Assembly: GCF_900187985.1 (NCBI RefSeq)
Contig: NZ_FZOA01000003.1
Coordinates: forward strand, 186,001 to 250,000
DNA: 64,000 bases
Origin: Methylobacillus rhizosphaerae
GTDB taxonomy: Bacteria; Pseudomonadota; Gammaproteobacteria; Burkholderiales; Methylophilaceae
Direction of reading: 5' to 3'
The notes under the pieces: model-generated
Seen by the model: only the letters and a program-made list of their open reading frames with translations
Told to the model about the DNA's origin: nothing
Databases searched by the model: none
Shown: positions 27,659-36,663 of the stretch, piece after piece
How the letters are laid out: the number at the start of each line of letters is the position of its first letter
Numbering within the stretch: position 1 is the stretch's first letter
Made by a program: the position numbers and the translations under genes

Positions 27659-28527
27659 TATGCTGCTCGCACCTGCATGGCCTGCGGGGCAAACCCATGA
27701 TTCAATGGGCCGATTCCTGCTCCTGTCCGCACATGGGATCCGGCATCCAGTGCAGATCGCACATAAATTCGCGCCGCCTGCACGGCATCAGGCAAGCTAA
27801 AACCAAGCGCCAAATAAGCCGCAATCGCCGAGGACAAGGTACATCCAGTGCCATGCAGGTTATGGGTAGATATCCGCAGTGAATGTAATCTGTGCAATTC
27901 AGCCAGCTGCCCTGCCACACTTTCCTGTACCAGGATATCCACCACATCATGCCCAGGGAGGTGTCCTCCCTTGAGCAGCACGGCATGGGCGCCTTGTTTG
28001 AGTAACTCCTCTGCCGCCAGCTCCAGCTCATCCGCAGCGGTCAGCTTTCTGCCAAGCAACAGCATGGCTTCATCCAGGTTCGGGGTTACTACCAGTGCTC
28101 GAGGAAATAATTCGCTGACCACCACGGCAACCGCTTCATCAGAAATCAGCTTGGCACCATTGGCTGACACCATCACTGGATCAAGCACAACCTGCGTCAG
28201 TCTGTGTGCATCCAGCGCTTCTGCCACGGTCATGACAACCTCAGGAGAATGCAGCATGCCAATTTTGACAGCATCCACACCGATATCCTCCACAACGGCA
28301 TCAATCTGGTCTCGCAACATTTGGGGTGGAATACTATGAATTGAACGCACGCCCTGTGTATTCTGCGCGGTCAACGCCGTGATGGCAGTCATGCCATAAC
28401 AACCCAATGCAGAAAATGTTTTGAGATCCGCCTGGATGCCCGCCCCGCCACTACTGTCCGAACCTGCAATCGACAGCACGCGTGGATAGCGGTTAGTTAA
28501 ATTCAACGCTGTATTCATTTCACTCAT
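27658..28527 (-). CDS. thiD: Hydroxymethylpyrimidine/phosphomethylpyrimidine kinase
   Basis: Phosphorylates HMP and HMP-phosphate for thiamine synthesis. The 289 residues show VLSIAGSDSSGGAGIQADLKTF, the switch loop GCYGMTAITALTAQNTQGV, GMLHSPEVV, DPVMVSANGAKLI, TPNLDEA, VLLKGGHLPG and the anion-hole motif HGTGCTLSSAIAAYLALG. No TPP riboswitch was seen upstream. ATG 28527 and 28518 are both possible starts. Confidence 0.94.
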   Translation of the reverse strand: MSEMNTALNLTNRYPRVLSIAGSDSSGGAGIQADLKTFSALGCYGMTAITALTAQNTQGVRSIHSIPPQMLRDQIDAVVEDIGVDAVKIGMLHSPEVVMTVAEALDAHRLTQVVLDPVMVSANGAKLISDEAVAVVVSELFPRALVVTPNLDEAMLLLGRKLTAADELELAAEELLKQGAHAVLLKGGHLPGHDVVDILVQESVAGQLAELHRLHSLRISTHNLHGTGCTLSSAIAAYLALGFSLPDAVQAARIYVRSALDAGSHVRTGAGIGPLNHGFAPQAMQVRAA

Positions 28528-28555
28528 TTCCGCTTAACCATTCTATCAACCCTCA

Positions 28556-29212
28556 CTACACGGCTACTGGTACAGGTCCCATTGTCGGCTTGGCCCCGTA
28601 TTCGCATAAATCGTAAATGACACACGCTTCACATTTCGGCCTGCGTGCCACACATACATAACGCCCGTGCAGAATCAACAAATGATGGGCGTCATGTAAA
28701 TACTCTTTGGGCACTGCTTTCATCAGCTTGGTTTCCACTTCCAGCGGCGTTTTCCCCGGCGCAATCCCAATACGGTTTCCCAAGCGGAAAATATGGGTAT
28801 CCACTGCAATGGTAGGTTGTCCGAATGCAGTATTCAAAATGACATTGGCAGTTTTGCGGCCAACACCAGGCAGGCTTTCCAGTCCCTCGCGCGTATCCGG
28901 AACCTGGCCATCATAATGCTCCACCAGCATGCGGCAAGTCGCTATCACGTTCTTTGCCTTACTACGGTACAAGCCTATGGTTTTGATATAGTCTTCCAGC
29001 CCTTCTACGCCAAGATTAAAGATTGCCTGTGGTGTATTGGCCACCGGAAACAGTTTGGCCGTCGCAATATTCACGCCTTTATCGGTTGCCTGCGCAGACA
29101 GGATCACGGCGATCAACAACTCGAATGTGCTGTGGTGCACCAGTTCAGTGGTTGGCTCCGGGATGGCAATACTGAGCCGCCGGAACAGCTCCTGGCGTTT
29201 TTTTGCGTTCAT
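28556..29212 (-). CDS. nth: Endonuclease III
   Basis: DNA glycosylase/AP lyase that removes oxidised pyrimidines. The 218 residues align in position with the E. coli enzyme: helix-hairpin-helix [11 protein letters not shown] with catalytic Lys120, Asp138 in [13 protein letters not shown], and the [4Fe-4S] ligands Cys187, Cys194, Cys197 and Cys203. Its start overlaps the rnfB-like stop by 4 bp, the usual neighbour of nth. Confidence 0.97.
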   Translation of the reverse strand: MNAKKRQELFRRLSIAIPEPTTELVHHSTFELLIAVILSAQATDKGVNIATAKLFPVANTPQAIFNLGVEGLEDYIKTIGLYRSKAKNVIATCRMLVEHYDGQVPDTREGLESLPGVGRKTANVILNTAFGQPTIAVDTHIFRLGNRIGIAPGKTPLEVETKLMKAVPKEYLHDAHHLLILHGRYVCVARRPKCEACVIYDLCEYGAKPTMGPVPVAV

Positions 29213-29874
29213 GTTTTTTGCGATATATTGGAAGGTGACATTCCCTGCTCACGAAGAGCGCGGGCACGCGCCATTGCAGCAGCAATGGCGGCTTTTTTCG
29301 CAGCGACAGTATCGCCTACGACTTGTGGTTTTGCAGGCACTACATTCTTGCTTGCACTCTCCTGGCGCTGCAACCGGAACATATGCCGCGCACGTGCTGC
29401 ATCAGCCATTTGGCGCGCCTGGCTGCCTGCCTCGGCATAATGCCAATCCTGCTCTTCCAGAGCCTGCATGCTGATGCAATCAACCGGGCATGGCGCAATG
29501 CACAACTCACATCCCGTACATTCGTCCGCAATGACAGTATGCATCTGCTTATGTGCCCCCAGAATGGCATCCACAGGACATGCCTTGATACACAAGGTGC
29601 AACCGATACAGGTGGACTCATCAATCACGGCCATTGATCGGGGCTTTTCCACTCCATGTGCCGGGTCCAGGGAAATATACGGCAGGCCCAGCATATGCGC
29701 GAGCACATGAATACCAGCCTCGCCTCCCGGCGGACATTGATTGATACGGGCTTCGCCCCTGGCAAGCGCATCCGCATAAGGGCGGCAACCTGCATATCCG
29801 CATTGCGTACACTGCGTTTGCGGCAATATCGCATCAATCTGTTCGGCTAATGCTGTGATGGAAGAATCGCTCAT
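29209..29874 (-). CDS. rnfB: RnfB-like electron-transport ferredoxin
   Basis: Iron-sulfur protein with about 221 residues. The N-terminal cluster motif is [16 protein letters not shown]...CPPGG, followed by two [4Fe-4S] ferredoxin motifs ([16 protein letters not shown] and [16 protein letters not shown]) and an Ala/Arg-rich tail. It lacks the N-terminal membrane helix of classical RnfB, and no rnfA, C, D, G or E genes are nearby, so it is a stand-alone soluble form whose partner is unknown. The start at 29874 was chosen by family length. It overlaps nth by 4 bp. Confidence 0.88.
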   Translation of the reverse strand: MSDSSITALAEQIDAILPQTQCTQCGYAGCRPYADALARGEARINQCPPGGEAGIHVLAHMLGLPYISLDPAHGVEKPRSMAVIDESTCIGCTLCIKACPVDAILGAHKQMHTVIADECTGCELCIAPCPVDCISMQALEEQDWHYAEAGSQARQMADAARARHMFRLQRQESASKNVVPAKPQVVGDTVAAKKAAIAAAMARARALREQGMSPSNISQKT

Positions 29875-30011
29875 GGCATCATTGACTATATTCAAGCTCC
29901 TGATTATATCCTGACAGCCAGGCAGATTCCGTGCATTGCACAATTTAGCTCACGTAATCCATCTCTGTCGCAGAGAAGGCTTTTCATTTGCAATAACCCT
30001 ACTTTAATTAT

Positions 30012-30050
30012 GTGTTAACACTGAAATTCAGGTATGCTTGCGCTGTTAAC
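30012..30050. promoter_or_regulatory. Pair of GTTAAC palindromes upstream of the heme protein
   Basis: GTGTTAACAC at 30012-30021 and a second GTTAAC core at 30045-30050 are spaced 31 bp apart, about three helical turns, just upstream of the ATG at 30068. They may bind a dimeric regulator; none is recognised. Confidence 0.35.
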
Positions 30051-30067
30051 GCACGATTGAGATTATC

Positions 30068-30844
30068 ATGAAAGACACATCCTCCAGCCTACCCTGGCTG
30101 AACCTTCCCAACTTACCCACTTCAATCAAGGCATTGTTTGTCGGCTACCTGCTGGTGATTGGCGTCGGGCTGTGCATGGCAGGCCTGCAAATCATGCTGA
30201 CGCACGGCATGGCTGACGGGAAACTGGGGCTGTCCAAGGATGACATTGTTTACAGTTATTACGGTGATCGTAGTGGTAGCAAGCTGGAAAGCAAGCTCAA
30301 TGGCTCAATGAAGCCTCATGCACCTCCCGAGGTACGCCTGGATATCATCAAATGGGTACGCAATGGTGCACCAGAATCCCAGTGGGAAAACCATTTCAAG
30401 AGCGTATTTGCAGAACGCTGTGTCATGTGCCACAGCGTCATTCCCGGCATTCCTGACTACAGAACGTATGAAGGCATCAAACAAGTATCGGCTGTGAATG
30501 AAGGTGCCAGCATCCAGAGCCTGACCCGTGTTTCCCATATCCACTTGTTCGGCATCTGTTTTATCTTTTTCCTCATGGCATTTATTTTCAGCTTCGCTGT
30601 CAACGTGCCCCGCGTACTGAAAGTGCTGGCAATTGCTTTCCCGTTTGCCTTTCTGATTCTGGATGTATTGTCCTGGTGGCTGACAAAATTGAATCCCGGC
30701 TTTGCCTGGTTGACCATCATTGGTGGCATTGGCTACAGCCTGGCGTCTACTTTCATGTGGGTGACCAGTATGTACCAGATGCTCATCATGTCCCGCAAGG
30801 GTAAAATCTACGGCAACGCCTGGGAAGCAGACCTGAAGGGCTGA
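30068..30844 (+). CDS. Membrane-anchored c-type heme protein
   Basis: Inner-membrane protein of 258 residues with one N-terminal span (about 22-44, ALFVGYLLVIGVGLCMAGL), a periplasmic loop with a single heme-c site ERCVMCHSV (Cys118, Cys121, His122), and three C-terminal spans (about 155-178, 182-203, 208-232). His residues near the spans (RVSHIHLFG) could be further heme ligands. It resembles the cytochrome part of PuuD-like proteins without their full N-terminal membrane domain. Relatives carry a misleading elongation-factor-1-alpha name, as I recall. Likely an electron carrier in an unknown respiratory route. It forms a single-gene unit ended by its own terminator. Confidence 0.75.
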   Translation: MKDTSSSLPWLNLPNLPTSIKALFVGYLLVIGVGLCMAGLQIMLTHGMADGKLGLSKDDIVYSYYGDRSGSKLESKLNGSMKPHAPPEVRLDIIKWVRNGAPESQWENHFKSVFAERCVMCHSVIPGIPDYRTYEGIKQVSAVNEGASIQSLTRVSHIHLFGICFIFFLMAFIFSFAVNVPRVLKVLAIAFPFAFLILDVLSWWLTKLNPGFAWLTIIGGIGYSLASTFMWVTSMYQMLIMSRKGKIYGNAWEADLKG

Positions 30845-30868
30845 GTCCTGATATCATCAAGACATACT

Positions 30869-30902
30869 GCAAAAGGGCCATACACAGGCCCTTTGCTTTT
30901 TT
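30869..30902 (+). terminator. Rho-independent terminator after the heme-protein gene
   Basis: GCAAAAGGGCC pairs with GGCCCTTTGC and is followed by six T. Confidence 0.9.
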
Positions 30903-30947
30903 GGGCACAAGGTTTGCTTGATAGCAAAGACATGTAAGGAGGTTGAT

Positions 30948-31751
30948 ATGAACACTTCATCAGTCAATGCCATTCTGTTTGATCTGGACGGTGTACTCCA
31001 TGTTGGCAAGAGTCCACTCCCTGGCGCAATAGAAACAATTGACCAATTGCGCATTCAAGGCATCAGCTGCCGCTTTGTCACCAATACCAGCACCCTTTCC
31101 CGTGCTTCATTGCACAAAAGAATCCTGGATATGGGGTTTTACGTCACGCCGGAAGAAATCATCAGTGCGCCGGAAGCGGCATTAAAATACCTGGAACAAC
31201 TAGGCAATCCGCTATGCCGATTCCTGCTGGCAGATGATGTGAAGAAGGATTTCTCCCACTTCCGCCAATCTAATACCGCGGCTGACTACATCGTGGTGGG
31301 CGATATTGGCAAGTCATGGTCTTACACCATCATGAATGAAGTATTCAACTGCCTGAAACAAGGCGCAAAACTCATTGCCATCCATAAAAACCGCTTCTGG
31401 CAAACTGAGCATGGGTTACAACTGGACATCGGTTGCTTTATTGATGGACTGGAATACGCTTCTGGCACTGAAGCCATGATCATAGGCAAACCTTCGGTGG
31501 ATTTTTTCAAGATCGCACTTGCCGATCTCAAGCTACCACCATCAGAAGTCATGGTGATTGGCGATGATATCGATTCGGATATTGATGGCGCACAAAAAGC
31601 AGGCATGCGCGGTGTACTGGTGCGCACAGGGAAATTCCGCCAGGAATACTTTGATACTTCCACCATCAAACCGCATGCAGTGATAGACTCCATCGCCGAT
31701 CTTCCCGGCTTGCTGCAATTGTCAACCACAGCCGAAGGAACACCGGACTGA
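30948..31751 (+). CDS. HAD-superfamily phosphatase, NagD/HDHD2-like
   Basis: Predicted cytoplasmic phosphatase of the HAD IIA group. From ATG 30948 (AAGGAGGTTGAT upstream) it has 267 residues: motif I FDLDGVLHVGKSPLPG with the nucleophile Asp, motif II FVTNTS, a C2 cap in the middle, motif III Lys in IGKPS, and motif IV VIGDDIDSDIDGAQKAGMRGVLV. The substrate is not known. The stop overlaps the start of the esterase gene by 1 bp. Confidence 0.88.
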   Translation: MNTSSVNAILFDLDGVLHVGKSPLPGAIETIDQLRIQGISCRFVTNTSTLSRASLHKRILDMGFYVTPEEIISAPEAALKYLEQLGNPLCRFLLADDVKKDFSHFRQSNTAADYIVVGDIGKSWSYTIMNEVFNCLKQGAKLIAIHKNRFWQTEHGLQLDIGCFIDGLEYASGTEAMIIGKPSVDFFKIALADLKLPPSEVMVIGDDIDSDIDGAQKAGMRGVLVRTGKFRQEYFDTSTIKPHAVIDSIADLPGLLQLSTTAEGTPD

Positions 31752-32362
31752 TGAGTATCGTCTATATGCCAGGCTTCAACTCCAGCCCGGCCAGTGAGAA
31801 ATCATGCCTGCTCAGACAGCATTTCCCGCATATCGTGGTGCCGGAATACAATACCTGGGATCCTGATATTTCCTATACTCAGCTCGACCAGACCATCCGT
31901 CCACTAGCAACATCGGGGGCACTTCTCACCGGATCATCACTCGGCGGTTTCTGGGCTTATCATTTTGCCTGCCGCTATCGCCTGCCATGCTTGCTGATCA
32001 ACCCCTGTATGTATCCAGAAAAAAGCCTGCACCGCTATCTGGGTACCGTAGAGAATTTCTACACCCACGAACGTGGCACACTGACGCAGGCCAATCTGGA
32101 CAGGTATGCCCACTACCAGCCTGTAGGACAGCCGCGCCATACCTGTGTACTGCATGAACAAGGTGATGAGTTGATTCCCTACCAGGAAAGCATCAGAAAC
32201 TTCATGGGCAGGGCCAGGTTGTTGCTGCCAGGCGGCGGCAATCATCGTTTCGTTCGTACCGAGCTGATCATCAGCAGTATCAAGGATATGCTTTCACATC
32301 AGCATGGGAGCGGCGCACCCACTCATGCAATCCACTCCCCTGTACCTACAGCATTGAAATAG
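31751..32362 (+). CDS. YqiA/YcfP-type alpha/beta hydrolase
   Basis: Predicted small esterase, 203 residues: MSIVYMPGFNSSPASEKS at the start, nucleophile elbow LTGSSLGGFWAYHFA, Asp in LHEQGDELIPY and His in GGGNHRF form a plausible Ser-Asp-His triad. It is coupled to the HAD gene by TGATG. The natural substrate is unknown. Confidence 0.85.
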   Translation: MSIVYMPGFNSSPASEKSCLLRQHFPHIVVPEYNTWDPDISYTQLDQTIRPLATSGALLTGSSLGGFWAYHFACRYRLPCLLINPCMYPEKSLHRYLGTVENFYTHERGTLTQANLDRYAHYQPVGQPRHTCVLHEQGDELIPYQESIRNFMGRARLLLPGGGNHRFVRTELIISSIKDMLSHQHGSGAPTHAIHSPVPTALK

Positions 32363-32435
32363 CACAAAATCATGTAATGATCGTGCAAGTTTCGGTTAAA
32401 ATGGCTAAGTTTAATCATTATCAGGTCGTATAACC

Positions 32436-33308
32436 ATGTTGCAAGGCAGTCTTGTTGCCATCGCTACCCCCATGCACGACGATGGCAGCCTGGATATCCA
32501 GGCGCTACGTTCGCTTATAGATTTCCATGTCGCACAGAACACTGATGGCATTGTGATCGTGGGTACCACCGGCGAATCTCCCACTGTTGACTTCGATGAA
32601 CACGCCCTGCTGATCAAAACCACTGTCGAACACAGTGCCGGTCGTGTTCCTGTCATCGCAGGTACTGGCGCCAACTCGACCAATGAAGCGATCTCCCTGA
32701 CGCAAAAGGCAAAAGAACTCGGGGCAGATGCCTGCCTGCTGGTTGCCCCCTACTACAACAAGCCGACACAAGAGGGTTTGTACCAGCATTTCCGTGCTGT
32801 GGCAGAAGCAGTAGATATTCCACAAATCCTGTACAACGTGCCAGGACGTACTGGCTGCGACATCAGCAACGAGACGGTGCTGCGCCTCGCAGCCATCGAG
32901 AATATTGTCGGCATCAAGGATGCAACCGGCAATATTGAGCGTGCTACGGACCTGATCCTGCGCGCGCCAGCAGATTTTGCCATTTACAGTGGTGATGATG
33001 CCAGTAGTCTCGCCCTGCTTATGCTGGGCGGACATGGCGTGATTTCAGTCACGGCCAATGTAGCGCCACGGCTCATGCACGAAATGTGTACTGCGACCCT
33101 GAACGGGAACTTTACCGCTGCGCGTGAGATCAATGCCAAACTGTTTGCGCTGCACCAGAAATTGTTTGTTGAAGCAAACCCGATCCCGGTTAAATGGGTA
33201 TTACAGCAAATGGGGCTGATCAAGGGAGGTATCCGCCTGCCCCTGGTACCGCTTTCCGGGCAATACCATGAGATATTACGCCATGCCATGCAGCAAGCTG
33301 GCCTTTAA
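32436..33308 (+). CDS. dapA: 4-Hydroxy-tetrahydrodipicolinate synthase
   Basis: Condenses pyruvate with aspartate semialdehyde in the lysine and diaminopimelate pathway. The 290 residues have Thr44/Thr45 in GTTGESPT, Tyr133 in YNVPGRTG and the Schiff-base Lys161 in GIKDATGN, in the same positions as the E. coli enzyme. It is followed at 30 bp by bamC, the usual pair. Confidence 0.96.
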   Translation: MLQGSLVAIATPMHDDGSLDIQALRSLIDFHVAQNTDGIVIVGTTGESPTVDFDEHALLIKTTVEHSAGRVPVIAGTGANSTNEAISLTQKAKELGADACLLVAPYYNKPTQEGLYQHFRAVAEAVDIPQILYNVPGRTGCDISNETVLRLAAIENIVGIKDATGNIERATDLILRAPADFAIYSGDDASSLALLMLGGHGVISVTANVAPRLMHEMCTATLNGNFTAAREINAKLFALHQKLFVEANPIPVKWVLQQMGLIKGGIRLPLVPLSGQYHEILRHAMQQAGL

Positions 33309-33338
33309 TATTATCGTTTACCAGCCAAGATAGAGACC

Positions 33339-34553
33339 ATGAATCAATTCGCACTGAAACCTGTTTTACTGGCCACATTACTGACCCTGTCCGCGAGCGG
33401 TTGCTCCCTGCCTTTTCTTGACTCAGATTCAGACTACAAGGCTGCGGGACGTGCTCGTCCGCTGGAAGTGCCTCCTGACCTGACTAATATTTCTGCCAGT
33501 GATGCCTATGCCATTCCTGGCGCTGCCACCAACTACTCAGATTACAGCCAGACACTCAATGAAAGCGGGCAACAAGAAAACGAGCAGGACAAACTGCTAC
33601 CAAATGCAGACGGTGTACGCATGGAGCGTGCAGGTGCCCAGCGCTGGCTGGTAGTGAACGCCGCGCCGGAAAAGGTCTGGCCAGTCATTCGTGAGTTCTG
33701 GACTGACTTGGGCTTTGCTGTACAAGTGGAAAATCCACAGACAGGCGTCATGGAAACAGAATGGGTTGACCCCAGTTCACTGGATACAGCGACAGACAAA
33801 AGCTACCTGGAGAAATTCCAGGGCTGGCTGGACAAGCTGAATGCATTGCAAAGTCGACAAAAATTCCGTACCCGTATTGATCGTGGTCTCGATACAGGTA
33901 CTACTGAGATTTATATGAGTCACCGTGCGGTCAGCGAGACCGTTGATGACGGCAAGATCAAGGTACGTACCCTCGCCGGTGAGGTCGATATGGGCTATGC
34001 GCCAACAAAAACCAAGCGTGCAGGAGCCGATGAATCCCGCGCCATGGCAGAAGATATCGATGCCGAACTGCTGCGCCGCCTCATGGTACGCCTAGGCGTG
34101 GAAGAAAAGAAATCTCGCGAAATTGTTGCCAACCCAGCACAAGAGCTTCGTGCCAGCATCAACAAAGAGTCTGATGGCACACTCAGCCTCAGCACCAATG
34201 ATGCTTTTGATCGTGCCTGGCGTCGTGTTGGCCTTGCACTGGATCGTATCGGCTTCGTGGTTGAGGATCGGGATCGCTCTGCTGGCGTATTCTATGTACG
34301 TTATTCTGATACCGACATTGATGAAGCACCAAAAGAGAAGAAGGGCCTGCTGGCAAGCCTGAAGTTCTGGGGTGACGACAAAGACAAGGATGGCATCAAG
34401 AAGCGTAAGGCTGGAGACACCCAATATCAGGTCAAGGTTGAAGGTTCCGGTTCAGATAACTCTATCGTGACAATCACCGACAATGATGGTCAACGTGAGC
34501 GCTCCAGCACGGCCAACCGTATTATCAACCTGCTATTCGAACAACTGAAATAG
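33339..34553 (+). CDS. bamC: Outer-membrane assembly lipoprotein BamC
   Basis: Lipoprotein of the BAM complex that inserts outer-membrane barrels. The 404 residues start with a lipoprotein signal (LLATLLTLSASGC, lipid-modified Cys22), then the BamD-contact tail (RPLEVPPDLTNIS) and two helix-grip domains (RWLVVNAAPEKVWPVIREFW and FDRAWRRVGLALDRIGFVVEDRDRSAGVFYVRY). It is longer than E. coli BamC (344). A charged insertion (KEKKGLLASLKFWGDDKDKDGIKKRK, here abbreviated to KEKKG...KKRK) lies in the second domain. Confidence 0.92.
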   Translation: MNQFALKPVLLATLLTLSASGCSLPFLDSDSDYKAAGRARPLEVPPDLTNISASDAYAIPGAATNYSDYSQTLNESGQQENEQDKLLPNADGVRMERAGAQRWLVVNAAPEKVWPVIREFWTDLGFAVQVENPQTGVMETEWVDPSSLDTATDKSYLEKFQGWLDKLNALQSRQKFRTRIDRGLDTGTTEIYMSHRAVSETVDDGKIKVRTLAGEVDMGYAPTKTKRAGADESRAMAEDIDAELLRRLMVRLGVEEKKSREIVANPAQELRASINKESDGTLSLSTNDAFDRAWRRVGLALDRIGFVVEDRDRSAGVFYVRYSDTDIDEAPKEKKGLLASLKFWGDDKDKDGIKKRKAGDTQYQVKVEGSGSDNSIVTITDNDGQRERSSTANRIINLLFEQLK

Positions 34554-34581
34554 TCATGACAACCAGCCCGCGCTGCTTAGC

Positions 34582-35355
34582 ATGAGGTTTGCTTCACTCG
34601 GAAGTGGCAGCGCAGGCAACGGTCTGATTATAGAGCACAGTGCCACCCGCTTATTGCTGGACTGTGGATTTGGCTTGCGTGATGCCATTAAACGTATCGC
34701 CAGGCTGAGCCTGGAGCCTGACACCATTGACGGGATTCTGGTCACTCATGAACACGATGACCATACCCATGGTGTTTTCAAGCTTGCCAATAAATATCGT
34801 ATCCCTGTCTGGCTGACCCATGGCACTTATGCCTCGAGCCAGAAATTCCTACCAAAACAGCAGGATTTCAAGCTGCACATCATCGACAGTCACCAGGCAT
34901 TCAGCATTGGCGATTTACACGTTCAGCCTTATCCTGTCCCGCATGATGCACGTGAACCTGTGCAATATATCTTCGAGAATGGCTCACATAAACTTGGGGT
35001 GCTGACAGACGCAGGCATATCCACCCCTCATATCGAAGCCATGCTGAGTGGCTCAGATGCCTTGATTCTGGAATGTAACCATGATCTGGAAATGCTACGC
35101 AAAGGTCCTTACGTACATTCATTGAAACAACGTGTTGGTGGCCGTTTGGGACATCTGGATAATGACAGTGCCGCCAGGCTGCTGCAAGTGCTGGATAACC
35201 GTAAACTACAGCATATCGTGGCAGCCCATTTAAGCGAAAAAAACAATCAGCCGGCATTAGTCAGTGCAGCCTTAAGCCAAAGCCTCAACTGTGAGGAACA
35301 CTGGATTGGCATTGCGCAGCAAGCCGAAGGATTTGACTGGCGAGAAATAAAATAA
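34582..35355 (+). CDS. Metallo-beta-lactamase-fold hydrolase, YycJ/WalJ-like
   Basis: Cytoplasmic metal hydrolase of 257 residues, close to the YycJ/WalJ group of predicted nucleases. The start MRFASLGSGSAGNG is followed by the metal site THEHDDHTHG, then PVPHDAREPVQY, GVLTDAGIS, LECNHD and AAHLSEKNN as later ligand motifs. It lies 28 bp after bamC and is ended by the terminator at 35372. Confidence 0.88.
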   Translation: MRFASLGSGSAGNGLIIEHSATRLLLDCGFGLRDAIKRIARLSLEPDTIDGILVTHEHDDHTHGVFKLANKYRIPVWLTHGTYASSQKFLPKQQDFKLHIIDSHQAFSIGDLHVQPYPVPHDAREPVQYIFENGSHKLGVLTDAGISTPHIEAMLSGSDALILECNHDLEMLRKGPYVHSLKQRVGGRLGHLDNDSAARLLQVLDNRKLQHIVAAHLSEKNNQPALVSAALSQSLNCEEHWIGIAQQAEGFDWREIK

Positions 35356-35371
35356 CCTTGCTACAGTCATG

Positions 35372-35399
35372 AAAAAAGCCGACATCAGTCGGCTTTTTT
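35372..35399. terminator. Two-way terminator between the metallo-hydrolase and lipoprotein genes
   Basis: GCCGAC (35378-35383) pairs with GTCGGC (35388-35393), flanked by six A and six T. It serves the converging genes on both sides. Confidence 0.9.
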
Positions 35400-35433
35400 C
35401 GTCAATCAAGACTGGCAGAAAGCCAGTACTCAA

Positions 35434-35646
35434 TTATTCTGCAGGAGCTTCAGCAGGTGCAGCTTCTTCAGCTGGAGCAGCTTCTTCAACAGGTGCAGCT
35501 TCTTCTGCAGGAGCTTCAGCAGGTGCTTCTTCAACAGCTGGAGCAGCTTCTTCAACAACAGGAGCTTCAGCAGGTGCTTCTTCCTTTTGACCACAAGCAG
35601 TCAGAGCAAGTGCGAGCAGAGCGGCAAGCAGAGCGGAACGTGTCAT
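35434..35646 (-). CDS. Small Ala/Glu/Pro-repeat lipoprotein
   Basis: Function unknown. The 70 residues begin with a lipoprotein signal (SALLAALLALALTACGQ, lipobox LTAC), after which nearly all residues are Ala, Glu, Pro or Val in imperfect repeats such as EEAAPVEEAAPAEEAAPAE. The DNA over 35450-35585 is a tandem array of short related units. It is likely a periplasm-facing lipoprotein with an extended acidic tail. It has its own terminator and no close partner. Confidence 0.8.
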   Translation of the reverse strand: MTRSALLAALLALALTACGQKEEAPAEAPVVEEAAPAVEEAPAEAPAEEAAPVEEAAPAEEAAPAEAPAE

Positions 35647-35831
35647 TTTGTATCCCTATTTAATATGTAGACAAATAAATAATTAAAACCAGTTACGGCC
35701 AGCCCTCAAGGCTAACCGAGTGTCAAAAATTCTACCATCTCCGACAGAAAATACCACTGTTTTTTAGACTTAATTCTCGATTTTGCCTAATTCCGTTTAA
35801 TTGTTGTAGCTCTGTATCTTTTGTAAATAAG

Positions 35832-36617
35832 CTAATCCACTTTGATTTGCAGAGGCTTATTTCTGCTTTCAGCATACTGATGCTGGAACAATATTTCACG
35901 GCTCATCTGGTCATGGTTCCACATCACGGCATTGATATCCAACCACTGTCCCCTCCCAACTCTAACAACAGATGAAAGATGTTCAAAATCAATATCATGA
36001 TCATCATATTGACGTACAATACGTGGTGTCACTTCCACCTCTATCTCGTTACCAATATAGCGAAACCGCACCGCAAAACCTGTTGCGAATTTATCAAGTG
36101 CAACAGTTTGTTCTTCAGTAAGATATTGCGTCATCAATTCCTCCCACTGCGGATTGAGCGTGGTCTGCTCATTGACGCAAATAAAAATTTGCTCTCCATC
36201 CTGCACAGTGAGAAATCGCTCGCTTTTGTGTATGTCCATTGAGTGAGACTCAATCGGTGCAGATCCAATTTCGTCTTTCTCAGCCACTTGTGACACATCA
36301 ACATCGTTCACTGTGTCGTTTTCAGTGACACCCATACCAGGAGAGTGCTCCTCATGGCTGATGGTAATGTACATATTCCGTTGTATCGCATCCAGCCTCT
36401 CCACCAGAGCCTCTACTACTGCCATATCTTCCGGAGTTGCACGCACAACCAAGTGATAGTCCATGGTGCTGACAGACCCCTCAGGACCAACCACTTGCTG
36501 GATTGCTAGCAGGATATCCTGCGGAAAACGGTGTTGAAGCGGGATCATGCGGAAATCCAGCTCTGCCGCCTGCAAAGAAAAGCTCACCAGATATATACTG
36601 ATTAACAAACTCCGCAT
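35832..36617 (-). CDS. Small exported protein with secretin-type domains
   Basis: Function not established. The 261 residues start with a signal peptide (LLISIYLVSFSLQAA). Residues about 20-88 look like a secretin N-domain (RMIPLQHRFPQDILLAIQQV, LVVRATPEDMAVVEALVERLDAIQRNMYITIS). A variable acidic linker follows. The C-terminal part (FAVRFRYIGNEIEVEVTPRIV) resembles the beta segment of a secretin, but it is far too short to build a full pore. No type II secretion or pilus genes are adjacent. It lies about 45 bp downstream of the RoxA-like gene on the same strand. Confidence 0.65.
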   Translation of the reverse strand: MRSLLISIYLVSFSLQAAELDFRMIPLQHRFPQDILLAIQQVVGPEGSVSTMDYHLVVRATPEDMAVVEALVERLDAIQRNMYITISHEEHSPGMGVTENDTVNDVDVSQVAEKDEIGSAPIESHSMDIHKSERFLTVQDGEQIFICVNEQTTLNPQWEELMTQYLTEEQTVALDKFATGFAVRFRYIGNEIEVEVTPRIVRQYDDHDIDFEHLSSVVRVGRGQWLDINAVMWNHDQMSREILFQHQYAESRNKPLQIKVD

Positions 36618-36663
36618 TTTTGTCCCTGCAAGATTCGAAAGTGCCGGATGGCAAAATACTGCT

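Noticed and set aside
35457-35663. Plus-strand Gln/Leu-rich ORF opposite the small lipoprotein
   Set aside because: Product of the repeat read on the wrong strand; the minus-strand frame has a proper lipoprotein signal.
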